From IMG/VR virus record IMGVR_UViG_3300001839_000026, positions 1 to 39,353 of that record: 39,353 nt of DNA, one strand, 5' to 3'. The position numbers were made by a program, and so were the translations under genes. Of this stretch, positions 1 through 6,775 are shown piece by piece; the first letter of the stretch is position 1; every line of letters begins with the position of its first letter. Source of the DNA: a virus. The notes below the pieces were generated by a model. It was given only the letters and a program-made list of their open reading frames with translations, made no database searches and was not told where the DNA came from.

Positions 1-430
1 TTGTACCAGATATGTCGATTTTATAAGCATCATCGACTGCAATAGTATAATCAAGACTATTTAGTAAGAATTGAAATCTAAATGATTTTGCATTAACGCC
101 ATTGTTGAATGCAATGTTAGCGGAATAAAACAAACCTATTTGTAAATTCATCATGCCAGAAGCACTAATATAACCAGAAAAAGAACATTCACCCTTTAAT
201 TGACCAGCTTGTGGCATATTCCAATATGTGAATGAATTACTTCTATCTAATACATCAGATGAAACATCGAATGTCATCTGTTTGATTGTCATGAGAGATG
301 CAGGAGGTTGGGCTATCTGATGCATTGACATACTCTGTCTGGGCATTGTATTTTGCCCAAACGGAGTCATTGTCGCTGCTTGCGTTAGCGTGAGGGTGGT
401 AAATCTTCCCCCTGCAATGGCTACCGACAT
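1..430 (-). CDS. tail-tube-like protein, N-terminal part (cut by window edge)
   Basis: The frame opens at ATG 430-428, behind a TCTCC-complement RBS, and stays open to base 1, giving 143 residues. It begins MSVAIAGGRFTTLTLTQ and continues with a beta-rich pattern (MTIKQMTFDVSSDVLDRS). That pattern resembles the 'W/F-x-V-x-DVSN' strand of the two tube-like proteins just upstream at 937-1716, so I infer a third tail-tube or tail-tip paralogue. Base 1 is the first base of a codon. The piece at 39217-39353 supplies the other two bases and 44 more residues if the molecule is circular, which would make a 188-residue protein. It follows the gene at 440-925 by 9 bp in the same operon. The function is inferred from position and pattern only. 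Confidence 0.6.
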   Translation of the reverse strand, partial: MSVAIAGGRFTTLTLTQAATMTPFGQNTMPRQSMSMHQIAQPPASLMTIKQMTFDVSSDVLDRSNSFTYWNMPQAGQLKGECSFSGYISASGMMNLQIGLFYSANIAFNNGVNAKSFRFQFLLNSLDYTIAVDDAYKIDISGT

Positions 431-439
431 TTTTTCTCC

Positions 440-925
440 TTACACTTTACCGATAAGAACAATCTTATAAGTTGCAGGATTAGATGTGCTAGACTCTGCA
501 ATTAGAAGATTTTTATGTGTTCCGTCAACAGTACCGGCATTGGTTAAAGATGATCCAAAGAAGAAGCTATTGCCAGCTACAATTTCAATTTTTCCTTTAT
601 CGGTTGGTAAGTCAATGAGAGGAAATTGAAATGCATTAGCTGCTGCTCCGTAAGCTTGCACCACGCCACTAGAACATTGAATCATAATTCCAAGAATCTT
701 AGTGAAGTTGATTGCATCACCGAAGAAATCAGTCAGATTGGTCAGGTCGTATGTGTAAGTACCGGAAGCAATTAAAGTTCTTTCTTGAACAAAAACTGTT
801 GTTGCGCCGGAAAAATCAAACAAACCAGAAAGACTATCTGGACCTTGTTGGCTATCAACAAATCCAGTATTAGTTTTGGTGTATGTCCAGCCGATTTGGC
901 TAATACCAGAAGATGTTAAACTCAT
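440..925 (-). CDS. hypothetical structural protein in tail operon (161 aa)
   Basis: The start ATG at 925 has a strong RBS (GGAGGT, five bases ahead). The protein is 161 residues, rich in Ser, Thr, Gly and Asn with few charges, and has alternating hydrophobic strands typical of virion beta-sandwich proteins. The segment GTYTYDLTNLTDFFGDAIN followed by ILGIMIQ resembles small phage coat or decoration-type proteins, but I do not recognise a named family. It lies between the tube protein at 937-1335 (11-bp gap) and the edge-spanning gene (9-bp gap), so it should be co-transcribed with tail genes. A minor tail or tail-tip component is most likely. Confidence 0.6.
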   Translation of the reverse strand: MSLTSSGISQIGWTYTKTNTGFVDSQQGPDSLSGLFDFSGATTVFVQERTLIASGTYTYDLTNLTDFFGDAINFTKILGIMIQCSSGVVQAYGAAANAFQFPLIDLPTDKGKIEIVAGNSFFFGSSLTNAGTVDGTHKNLLIAESSTSNPATYKIVLIGKV

Positions 926-936
926 TTTACCTCCAA

Positions 937-1335
937 TTATGCGCTGGTAAGGCTTGTTGCAGTAATGTCAACAGTTAAAGCACCATTAACATCCAAGCTG
1001 AAATCCATGCCTGTAATTCTGGCAACAACGGCAACTGGATAAGCAGTTGTTTGAGATGCACCACCAGTAATGCCAAGATTGAATGTTGCTGTCGAACCAA
1101 TGACAACAAGAGGCGAAAGATTTGTGTCAGGAAATCCTGAACAAGTAATATCGTATTTGCGAATACCGGAAATATGCTGGGTAACAGCAACGGTTCCGCC
1201 AGTATTGCGACTGGTAAAATTGCTAACATCGACTGTGTTGTCGGCAAAAGTGACTTCCCAGTTACGCATTGGGATTTCAGTTGATCCGATTTTTACGGAG
1301 CCACCCTTGCCGCTGATACCTGAAGCTGTAGGCAT
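937..1335 (-). CDS. major tail tube protein-like (132 aa)
   Basis: The start at 1335 has a good RBS (AAGGAG). The protein begins MPTASGISGKGGSVKIG and contains PMRNWEVTFADNTVDVSNF, a strand pattern typical of phage tail-tube subunits, where a lysozyme-like beta sandwich polymerises around the DNA channel. A later strand reads GALTVDITATS. The length of 132 residues fits small siphovirus tube proteins. It sits directly after the related gene at 1354-1716 and downstream of a tail-terminator-like gene, matching the usual order terminator, tube, chaperone, tape measure. It shares its layout with the 1354-1716 protein (G-K-x-G start, W-x(I/V) strand, C-terminal T-A-x-S), so the two are probably paralogues. 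Which one forms the tube cannot be decided from sequence alone. Confidence 0.65.
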   Translation of the reverse strand: MPTASGISGKGGSVKIGSTEIPMRNWEVTFADNTVDVSNFTSRNTGGTVAVTQHISGIRKYDITCSGFPDTNLSPLVVIGSTATFNLGITGGASQTTAYPVAVVARITGMDFSLDVNGALTVDITATSLTSA

Positions 1336-1353
1336 TGTATTTTTCTCCTTTAA

Positions 1354-1716
1354 TTAGACGGGCACAGATTGTGCGGTTAATTCATATTCGTAGCGTCCAT
1401 CAACAGCCAAGCTATTGCGAACAGATTGAACAATTCCACCGATAGTTGCGATGGCAACATTAGCAGGAACATTGTTGACATAACCAAGTTCAAAGGTAAC
1501 AATATCGCCAACTGCTGGCAAAGTTGTTCCAGCACTCAAAACTGGTCCTGATGCTGTAATTGAAGCAGAATATAATCCTGCAACATTGTCCTGAAACCCG
1601 CCAGTACAAGTATTTGTGGTGTCTACAGCAGGAACAGAATTACTGATGCTCCATCGCTCGACACACAAAGAAGTGACACCATAAGTCACATATCCAGATT
1701 TTCCTGATACAGCCAT
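1354..1716 (-). CDS. tail tube-like paralogue (120 aa)
   Basis: The start at 1716 follows an RBS (AGGAG, eight bases upstream). The protein begins MAVSGKSGYVTYGVTSLCVERWSIS and has the same pattern as the next protein in the operon: a glycine-rich opening, a W-x-I strand, a 'DTTN' turn where the neighbour has DVSN, and an ending of YELTAQS against VDITATS. It is the first gene behind the only minus-strand copy of the promoter-hairpin element (1791-1847), so it probably heads its own transcript. A role as tail tube or tube-related protein is inferred. A duplicated tube subunit could also act as tail-tip adaptor. Confidence 0.6.
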   Translation of the reverse strand: MAVSGKSGYVTYGVTSLCVERWSISNSVPAVDTTNTCTGGFQDNVAGLYSASITASGPVLSAGTTLPAVGDIVTFELGYVNNVPANVAIATIGGIVQSVRNSLAVDGRYEYELTAQSVPV

Positions 1717-1790
1717 GTTATTGTCTCCTAAAATGAAAGTCCACTATTTAGATTATCAAAAAAAACAATTACAAAATGCCTGTTACGATA

Positions 1791-1847
1791 CTGTCAACTA
1801 AGGACAGGTTACTTTTTTAAGTTTAGATTGGTTTTTTTATTTGTCAA
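1791..1847 (-). promoter_or_regulatory. promoter-hairpin element, copy F (drives tail-tube genes)
   Basis: Read on the minus strand: TTGACA (1847-1842), a 16-bp spacer, TAAACT (1825-1820), 12 nt, then the inverted repeat CTGTC (1807-1803) - loop CTTAGTT - GACAG (1795-1791). The stem differs from the other copies at both partners of one pair (C-G changed to T-A), so pairing is kept. The loop is identical to copies B and C. The predicted transcript starts just before the hairpin and reads into the tail-tube gene at 1716. This is the one copy in clear sense orientation to structural genes. Confidence 0.75.
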
Positions 1848-1866
1848 AGGAAAATTTATAAGGGGA

Positions 1867-1888
1867 ATCGATATCTCGTCTGTCCCCT
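1867..1888 (+). repeat. dispersed ~20-bp motif, copy 1
   Basis: The motif ATCGATATCTCGTCT followed by GTCCCCT overlaps the stop codon of the gene at 1887-2327. Its first 15 bases are identical to the reverse complement of the copy at 34565-34584. Flanking GGGGA (1862-1866) and TCCCC (1883-1887) can pair as a 5-bp stem, and on the minus strand this is followed by an AT-rich tract, so a weak terminator role after the tail-terminator-like gene is possible. Confidence 0.5.
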
Positions 1889-2327
1889 ACACAAGCACAT
1901 CTTCCAATGTCGAATATGTCACAAGCCAAGTTGATATCTGATAATTCATTGCATTACCATCAATCGGCATAAACGAACTTTCGTTTATGTTTATATTTGT
2001 GTCCCATACACTCGCAGCACCAGTAAGACGAATCGCATTCAATGCATATCTTATCTTTTGCTGCATATCATAGCTGCTTGCCTGACCTGTAACAAATTCC
2101 CTATTACCTGCCTCAACTAAAGCTACACCAACATTATAATCATACGCAGCTTTACCAAATACCCTAAATCTTATATCTTGACTTTGTTCTACAAGAGAAA
2201 CAATGATGATAGGAAGGTCATCATTTTCCAAAAGCATAAGGCGTTTTCTAACAACTACTGTGGGAATGCCCGCAATGCCCTGTAATTTCGCTTTTACGGC
2301 GTTCAAAATGTCGATGGCGGTACTCAT
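1887..2327 (-). CDS. tail terminator / tail-completion-like protein (146 aa)
   Basis: The start at 2327 overlaps the stop of the upstream gene by 4 bp (ATGA). The protein opens MSTAIDILNAVKAKLQ, followed by VRKRLMLLENDDLPIIIVSL and a second half with strands ending in WLVTYSTLEDVLV. This alpha-then-beta layout, with 'LP-x-I-x-V' after an N-terminal helix, is what lambda gpU / minor-tail-U type tail terminators show. Position agrees: after a gp10-like protein and a connector-like protein and just before tube genes. Assignment is by pattern and synteny. Confidence 0.5.
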   Translation of the reverse strand: MSTAIDILNAVKAKLQGIAGIPTVVVRKRLMLLENDDLPIIIVSLVEQSQDIRFRVFGKAAYDYNVGVALVEAGNREFVTGQASSYDMQQKIRYALNAIRLTGAASVWDTNININESSFMPIDGNAMNYQISTWLVTYSTLEDVLV

Positions 2328-2653
2328 ATGCTCTCACCCGCTTCTATGATACAAGTAACATTTCGGGCTGTTGCTAGGGCGAATTGCTCAACGCTTGTAA
2401 TGCGATAATGTTTGCCTCCAGCAGTAATTCTGGCATTTGTTTGCAAAGGTCCAGAATATTCATTTGTAAATATGCAAAAAATTGTCAAAACAGACTGAAT
2501 ACCAGTTGATTCTATACCTATACCAGCATTTTCATTCGTCGCAGGCATTATCTGTACATTGTTAATCGTCACGGTTGAATTATCTAACCTACGCAAAGAG
2601 ATGCTGGTTAACAAGTTATCGAAAATCTGATAATCTGTGGATATTGAAATCAT
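2324..2653 (-). CDS. head-tail connector-like protein (109 aa)
   Basis: The start at 2653 has only a weak purine-rich RBS. The 109 residues open MISISTDYQIFDNLLTSISLRRLDNSTVTINNV, and the later segment ARITAGGKHYRITSVEQ gives a small beta-barrel outline seen in head-completion and stopper proteins. It lies 2 bp after the gp10-like gene and overlaps the tail-terminator-like gene by 4 bp, the normal place for a connector component. I do not recognise a specific family. The role is inferred from order. Confidence 0.45.
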   Translation of the reverse strand: MISISTDYQIFDNLLTSISLRRLDNSTVTINNVQIMPATNENAGIGIESTGIQSVLTIFCIFTNEYSGPLQTNARITAGGKHYRITSVEQFALATARNVTCIIEAGESI

Positions 2654-2655
2654 AT

Positions 2656-3111
2656 TTATTTCTTACAAAATTGTGATTTTTGTCTTGATCGCATTTCAAT
2701 AACACCAACGATTTTCAAATCGCTAAGGTATTTTGGCAATTGAGATTGTGCTTCTCTTGCAAAATCAACTGCACTTTTTCTTGGTGCCATATATCGTGTA
2801 CCTCTAGCTAAAAATTTAGCATGAGGTGCGGTAGAACCGATTTCTATTGTCCTACCTTTGACACGGGCTTGGATACTGCCTCGTAAACAACCTGTGCGTT
2901 TTTTAGGATATTTTCCTGCTTTGGAAGCTGGCGGATATGCACCGGACAATTTATCATAGAACTTATCGACAAGTTTTGTGGCAAGATCATATGTGTCTTG
3001 CTTAGTTCTCTTTTTTACATAACCGCCTGTTCTTGGGTCTTGTTTATAAACAACTTTTTTCTTTTTAGTTAGGGCAGCAGCTACTTTCTTTTTGTTGTGT
3101 TTCCTTGCCAT
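2656..3111 (-). CDS. HK97 gp10-like head-tail joining protein (151 aa)
   Basis: The start at 3111 follows GGAG seven bases upstream. The N-terminus is very basic (K/R-rich for about 35 residues). The central part has GKYPKKRTGCLRGSIQARV and IEIGSTAPHAKFLARGTRYM. The last of these, 'G-(S/T)-x-APHAx-(F/Y)-L-x-x-GTR', matches the HK97 gp10-like / minor tail Z pattern, where the chain enters a mixed alpha-beta domain. It ends with a helix (PRKSAVDFAREAQSQ). In this family the protein helps join the head to the tail. It sits between two decoration-like genes and the connector and terminator genes, in keeping with this role. Confidence 0.65.
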   Translation of the reverse strand: MARKHNKKKVAAALTKKKKVVYKQDPRTGGYVKKRTKQDTYDLATKLVDKFYDKLSGAYPPASKAGKYPKKRTGCLRGSIQARVKGRTIEIGSTAPHAKFLARGTRYMAPRKSAVDFAREAQSQLPKYLSDLKIVGVIEMRSRQKSQFCKK

Positions 3112-3126
3112 TACTCCTCCAATAAA

Positions 3127-3456
3127 TTACTCAGTATCATTAACAATACGATAAGTAAAATGACCGCTAACTTGAGTTGCATTCAAAAGAGTCAACACCA
3201 ATGATTCACCAGAATTAGTCTCAAAAAGAGCATTCATGGTCATATATGTACTTGGTGCAGTAACACTCACAATTACTTCTGATGCACTAAGACTCATTGG
3301 TCCAGTAAGTGCATTTGTTGCACTTTTGAATGTCATAGTATTATCTGCAACAGCATTCAAAGTATATTGAATGACTTGAATTTTTTTTCCAGTAATGCCA
3401 GCAACCAAAGTATTGGCACCAGCAGTAGCAGTATCAATTTTTCCATAACCGATCAT
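3127..3456 (-). CDS. small beta-rich virion protein, paralogue 1 (109 aa)
   Basis: The start at 3456 has a clear RBS (GGAG). The 109 residues contain the segment NTLVAGITGKKIQVIQYTLNA, repeated almost word for word in the next gene upstream (3468-3797), with the same length and the same ending (YRIV-x-DT). The two are tandem duplicates about 11 bp apart. The chain is a run of short strands with no charged core, fitting a beta-sandwich decoration or accessory coat protein. It lies between capsid and connector genes. The exact role is unknown. Confidence 0.6.
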   Translation of the reverse strand: MIGYGKIDTATAGANTLVAGITGKKIQVIQYTLNAVADNTMTFKSATNALTGPMSLSASEVIVSVTAPSTYMTMNALFETNSGESLVLTLLNATQVSGHFTYRIVNDTE

Positions 3457-3467
3457 TGAAATCTCCT

Positions 3468-3797
3468 TTACATGGTATCTGGCACAATTCTGTATGACAA
3501 AAAACCACCAACATATTTCGCTTGTGTCAAGTTAATAATGAGAGATTGACCAGAACTTGTCTCAATTATGTGATTGATTGTTTGATAAGATGACACAGGC
3601 GCAGAAGCAGATACCCAAAAATCATTATTTACTTCAATTTGTCCAGTAATTGCAGTTGCGCCACTTTTGAATTGAATTTTCTGACTTGCTTCAGCGTTAA
3701 CACCAAATTGAATAACTTGAATTTTATTACCAGTTATACCAGCAACTAAAGTGTTATCTCCTGCTGTTGATGTGCCAATAACCACATGAGCAATCAT
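3468..3797 (-). CDS. small beta-rich virion protein, paralogue 2 (109 aa)
   Basis: The start at 3797 overlaps the stop of the preceding gene by 4 bp (ATGA), so the two are translationally coupled. It is equal in length to the gene at 3127-3456 and shares NTLVAGITG-x-KIQVIQ and the C-terminal YRIV-x-DT. The middle has diverged, with only scattered identities. This is a clear tandem gene duplication inside the structural operon. The likely product is a small decoration or accessory virion protein with a beta-sandwich fold. Confidence 0.6.
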   Translation of the reverse strand: MIAHVVIGTSTAGDNTLVAGITGNKIQVIQFGVNAEASQKIQFKSGATAITGQIEVNNDFWVSASAPVSSYQTINHIIETSSGQSLIINLTQAKYVGGFLSYRIVPDTM

Positions 3798-4012
3798 AGT
3801 GAACCACCTCTAGTTTGAATCAAATAAGGCACATTGATCTTTTGTTGAATTTCTAGCATCTTGTTCAACTGATCTGTAACAGTAGCAAGATAATCAGCCC
3901 ATGACACAGATTGACCGTTAATTGAATAATTTGGCTTTGGATTTGTCGTAATATCTTTGATTACAGCAGTTAAATTGTTTATTGTATCTTGAACATTAGA
4001 TTGTGCGCTCAT
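3794..4012 (-). CDS. hypothetical small protein in head-tail module (72 aa)
   Basis: The start at 4012 overlaps the stop of the gene at 4009-4227 by 4 bp. The protein has a helical N-terminus and C-terminus around the segment PNYSINGQSVSWADYLATV. The phrase 'YSI-x-GQSVSW-x-x-YL' is one I remember from small proteins in other phage structural operons, which supports a real gene, though I cannot name the family. Overlap on both sides (ATGA with 4009 and with 3797) marks tight translational coupling. A small connector or assembly factor is the best guess. Confidence 0.5.
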   Translation of the reverse strand: MSAQSNVQDTINNLTAVIKDITTNPKPNYSINGQSVSWADYLATVTDQLNKMLEIQQKINVPYLIQTRGGSL

Positions 4013-4227
4013 TCCTCACTCTCCTTATTGCTATTATCCTTTCTCACTACTTCAAATAACTTCTTATCAAGATTTGAAGCTAATCTAAAATCTCTAATAT
4101 AATTATTGATTGCAATAATAGGATGATCACACCAATATCTTTTTACGGGCAATAATCCACGCCTGACTTCATACAATCCATATGATCCTTCAATTTCAAC
4201 TTCAATTTTCTTTTGCGCTTTTGCCAT
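4009..4227 (-). CDS. hypothetical small basic protein (72 aa)
   Basis: The start at 4227 has a GAGG RBS eight bases upstream. The protein is 72 residues, MAKAQKKIEVEIEGSYGLYEV and onward, with a central RYWCDHPIIAINNYIRDFRLA helix. There is no family I can name. It is the first of a four-gene coupled chain (4009, 3794, 3468, 3127) behind the HNH gene at 4265-4831, with a 37-bp gap. The context points to the head-tail joining module rather than to the endonuclease. Confidence 0.45.
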   Translation of the reverse strand: MAKAQKKIEVEIEGSYGLYEVRRGLLPVKRYWCDHPIIAINNYIRDFRLASNLDKKLFEVVRKDNSNKESEE

Positions 4228-4264
4228 GTTAACCTCTTAAAAGAACCCAATATAATTATCGAAA

Positions 4265-4831
4265 TTAAGTTTTATTTGACAAAATTGCTTTGCACCAATC
4301 GACTAATTCAGAATCGGTAAACGGTCCCTTCATCATATTTGCCCGAGAACAAACAAGCCTTACATTATCAATTTCATAACCTTTGTTTGAATCAATACGA
4401 TCAATTGAAATGTTTGTTGGAATCTTTCCTTTTCTCATTATATGCGTCATTTCAAAACCAGTTATAGCACATTTTCCTTTTTGATTTTCATATAAAACAA
4501 ACAATTGATCACAAGTTAATTGCTTCCTTTCTTTCATCAAATTTATAAGTTTTTGTAAATGACCTTTTACTGTAGAAGTTCTGTCTTGGTGTTTTTTAAT
4601 TATTGATTCTCTATGAGAATCATAATGTTTTTTACGATATTGTTTCTTTTTATCTGGATTTCTTTTTAACCATTCTTGGTTCTTTTGATAGATATAATCA
4701 TTATTTTTTTTTCTATAAAGTTTATTTACTTCTAATATACACTTTTTACATGTTTTATAAATAAATCCAGTACCTTTTGCATAAAACTCATCTAATTGTT
4801 TGTCTAAATTACACTTATTGCATGTAGGCAT
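4265..4831 (-). CDS. HNH endonuclease with N-terminal zinc-binding CxxC pairs
   Basis: I chose ATG 4831 (MPTCNKCNLDKQLDEFY), which has a GGGGG RBS. An upstream extension would read through the terminator hairpin. The 188 residues show two CxxC pairs (C4/C7 and C28/C31), then a lysine-rich linker, then an HNH core: CAITGFEM at 121-128, SIDRIDSNKGYEIDNVRLV at 142-160 and N165. The 'S-I-D-R-I-D ... G-Y ... N-V' pattern is the usual metal-binding beta-beta-alpha signature of HNH homing-type nucleases. It sits just after the capsid gene's terminator and interrupts the capsid-to-connector gene order, as free-standing homing endonucleases in phages often do. Confidence 0.85.
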   Translation of the reverse strand: MPTCNKCNLDKQLDEFYAKGTGFIYKTCKKCILEVNKLYRKKNNDYIYQKNQEWLKRNPDKKKQYRKKHYDSHRESIIKKHQDRTSTVKGHLQKLINLMKERKQLTCDQLFVLYENQKGKCAITGFEMTHIMRKGKIPTNISIDRIDSNKGYEIDNVRLVCSRANMMKGPFTDSELVDWCKAILSNKT

Positions 4832-4835
4832 ATAA

Positions 4836-4867
4836 AAACCCCCTACTACAATTATAGTAAGGGGTTT
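4836..4867 (-). terminator. intrinsic terminator after the major capsid gene
   Basis: The stem is built from AACCCC and TACTA on one side and TAGTA and GGGGTT on the other, about 10 bp with one mismatch, around a 6-nt AT loop. On the minus strand it is followed by TTTTTAT. It lies between the capsid stop (4894) and the HNH start (4831). The hairpin's GGGGG arm also supplies the RBS for the HNH gene. Confidence 0.75.
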
Positions 4868-4893
4868 CAAATTTTTCCATACCTATTCTACAA

Positions 4894-6234
4894 TCAAGCA
4901 GAATAGTTACGGAAGGCATGGAAGGGGCTGATAACAGCGGGAGTGCCCCTGTAGCTTGCGAAGTAAGACATAGCAATCTTCTTATCAAGCTGTTCATAGC
5001 TACCAGTAGATTGTGACACGGTAAGTGGCATATTGCTGATAAACTTGAAAGCGTGTTTGCTGTCGATGAGGAACCAATACTTGGAAGCAGCAGCGTTGTT
5101 AGCAGCAGTTCCAGTATCAACAAGAACTTGTTCGACAAGCGGAGAAGACAAGATACGGAACTGACCAGCGTATGGGAAGTAATCAGTTTCGGAAACCTGC
5201 AACTGAGTTGAGGTAGCCTGTGTACCATCACCAGTACGACGCTGACCACCAGTTGAACCAAGAATCAACTTTGCAGTTTCAAGCAAAGCAGGTGGCACAA
5301 GTAGGGTGTCTGGCTGGATAAGCAAACGCTTGCCAGTATCAGGATCGGTAAAGCGACTGAAAGCCACAATATCGCTCTGAATTGAGGTCCAGTCAAGAAG
5401 AGCATTGCTGGAGTTGTTGTTGTTATAACCACCAGTATTGATGGTGATGTTGCCGTAAGTATTGTAGGCAGTATCGTTCCATTTGAAGGTAGAAGAAGTC
5501 TTCATAATGGTTTCGAGCATCTCGATTTCACGACGATAAGCAAGTTCGGTTCCCACAGAAGCAGCAACTTGCATCAAGCTATTATCAAGACTGTAGAAGA
5601 TAGCTTCAGCAGTCACATCGATAGCGAGTGCATTTTCATAAGACTCAGGCAATCTCACAAATCTGCCATAAGTGTTGGCACGAACATGGGGTTCGCCAGC
5701 GTTTCTACGAGCAGCCCTATCACCGAGAGGAGAACTCTGAATGAATTTCTGACCGCTTGCTTTCATAGCTTCGCTTGGCATCAATTGATCGCCAATGAAG
5801 ACAGGATTCTGGAAAGCGTCAAGAATCTTGCGTTCGATCAAACCAGAAGTAAGACCGGAGAATGCGTTGATAGACAAACCAGCAGTAGGATCAACACCCA
5901 CGCCGACTGCTTCAAACAATTCCCTGCTACCAACGCCAGCCTTTTCGAGTTCAGCCCTTTTTTGGAGAGAAGCGAGAGAACTGACAGTACGACCTTCGAC
6001 AAGTTCAGCCCAATGATCGCCAAGAATAGCTTGAGCGCACTCATGGAGATTAAACTGTTCGGGAGTCATCTTGGCATTCCTTACTACGGGATTGCCAGCT
6101 TGATCACGATACTTATTGCCATGCTCATCACAAAGACCGAGCATATGATTCATTTCGTTGACAAATTCGAGAGCGCCAGAAGCAGTTTTGCCCTTGCTCT
6201 CATAAAGACCACGAAGTTTGCGTGAGTTAATCAT
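4894..6234 (-). CDS. major capsid protein (446 aa)
   Basis: The start at 6234 has RBS AAGGAG. The protein is 446 residues. Residues 1-130 are helical and charged (SRKLRGLYESKGKTASGALE). The remainder looks like an HK97-fold coat protein: a long 'spine' helix segment (EAIFYSLDNSLMQVAASVGTELAYRREIEMLETI), a P-loop-like DPDTGKRLLIQPDTLLVPPALL stretch, and a C-terminal domain ending in DKKIAMSYFASYRGTPAVISP. It lies directly after the protease and decoration genes and is closed by a terminator, the classical portal-protease-decoration-capsid order. High expression is expected, in keeping with the strong RBS. The N-terminal part could act as a scaffolding region removed by the protease. Confidence 0.85.
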   Translation of the reverse strand: MINSRKLRGLYESKGKTASGALEFVNEMNHMLGLCDEHGNKYRDQAGNPVVRNAKMTPEQFNLHECAQAILGDHWAELVEGRTVSSLASLQKRAELEKAGVGSRELFEAVGVGVDPTAGLSINAFSGLTSGLIERKILDAFQNPVFIGDQLMPSEAMKASGQKFIQSSPLGDRAARRNAGEPHVRANTYGRFVRLPESYENALAIDVTAEAIFYSLDNSLMQVAASVGTELAYRREIEMLETIMKTSSTFKWNDTAYNTYGNITINTGGYNNNNSSNALLDWTSIQSDIVAFSRFTDPDTGKRLLIQPDTLLVPPALLETAKLILGSTGGQRRTGDGTQATSTQLQVSETDYFPYAGQFRILSSPLVEQVLVDTGTAANNAAASKYWFLIDSKHAFKFISNMPLTVSQSTGSYEQLDKKIAMSYFASYRGTPAVISPFHAFRNYSA

Positions 6235-6252
6235 TTTTACATATCTCCTTTA

Positions 6253-6762
6253 TTAGTTCTTGTTGTCCGACCAGTTGAAAGGACTAAAGAGCGCACTAAT
6301 GAGCCTTACACGCACCTTAGTGGTAGCATTATCATATTGGGCAACGACATAACCGATTGCGTCACCTGCGACCTTAGTAGTAGTTGCAACAGTAGTAGGA
6401 CTGCCAGCAACAGCTTTAACCAAAGTTCCAACATCAACAGCGCCAGAAGCGATGTCGGCATTGTAAAGGCATTCAACTTGAACGCTAATGCCGTTATAAC
6501 CAGCAGGGAATACAGGATATCCCTGATTAGTGTTGACAGACAATTCAGTTTGGGAAGCAACGCCAGCGAATGAAGCTGCGATATTTGCTGCGCTATCTGT
6601 AACTCCAGCGACATTGACATCGACTGGAACAAGAACCTTGTTTGCAGCATCCCAGCACACGAAATCTCCAATAGCGATGTTGGTGCTGGCTTTTGCCTTT
6701 AGATTGACTGTATGATCCTCAAAAGGGAGGACAAAATTATTTCCATTGAACAAAGTTGACAT
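6253..6762 (-). CDS. capsid decoration-type protein (169 aa)
   Basis: The start at 6762 has a strong RBS (AAGGAG). The 169 residues open MSTLFNGNNFVLPFEDHTVNLKAK, then IAIGDFVCWDAANKVLVPVDV, AGVTDSAANIAASFAGVASQT, and close with KVRVRLISALFSPF. The whole chain aligns with residues 1-165 of the protein at 8288-10666 (FNGN, IGDFVC, AAIAASFAGVA-x-QT, IRLIS-x-x-SP), so the two are paralogous. The position between protease and capsid is that of lambda gpD-like capsid-stabilising proteins. A homotrimeric decoration role on the capsid surface is inferred. I cannot say whether it is essential. Confidence 0.7.
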   Translation of the reverse strand: MSTLFNGNNFVLPFEDHTVNLKAKASTNIAIGDFVCWDAANKVLVPVDVNVAGVTDSAANIAASFAGVASQTELSVNTNQGYPVFPAGYNGISVQVECLYNADIASGAVDVGTLVKAVAGSPTTVATTTKVAGDAIGYVVAQYDNATTKVRVRLISALFSPFNWSDNKN

Positions 6763-6775
6763 TTCTTTTATCTCC

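Noticed and set aside
5569-6225. Long plus-strand open frame opposite the capsid gene
   Set aside because: It is a mirror of the capsid gene with no RBS and no sensible protein composition. The minus-strand gene has strong start signals and a clear capsid pattern.
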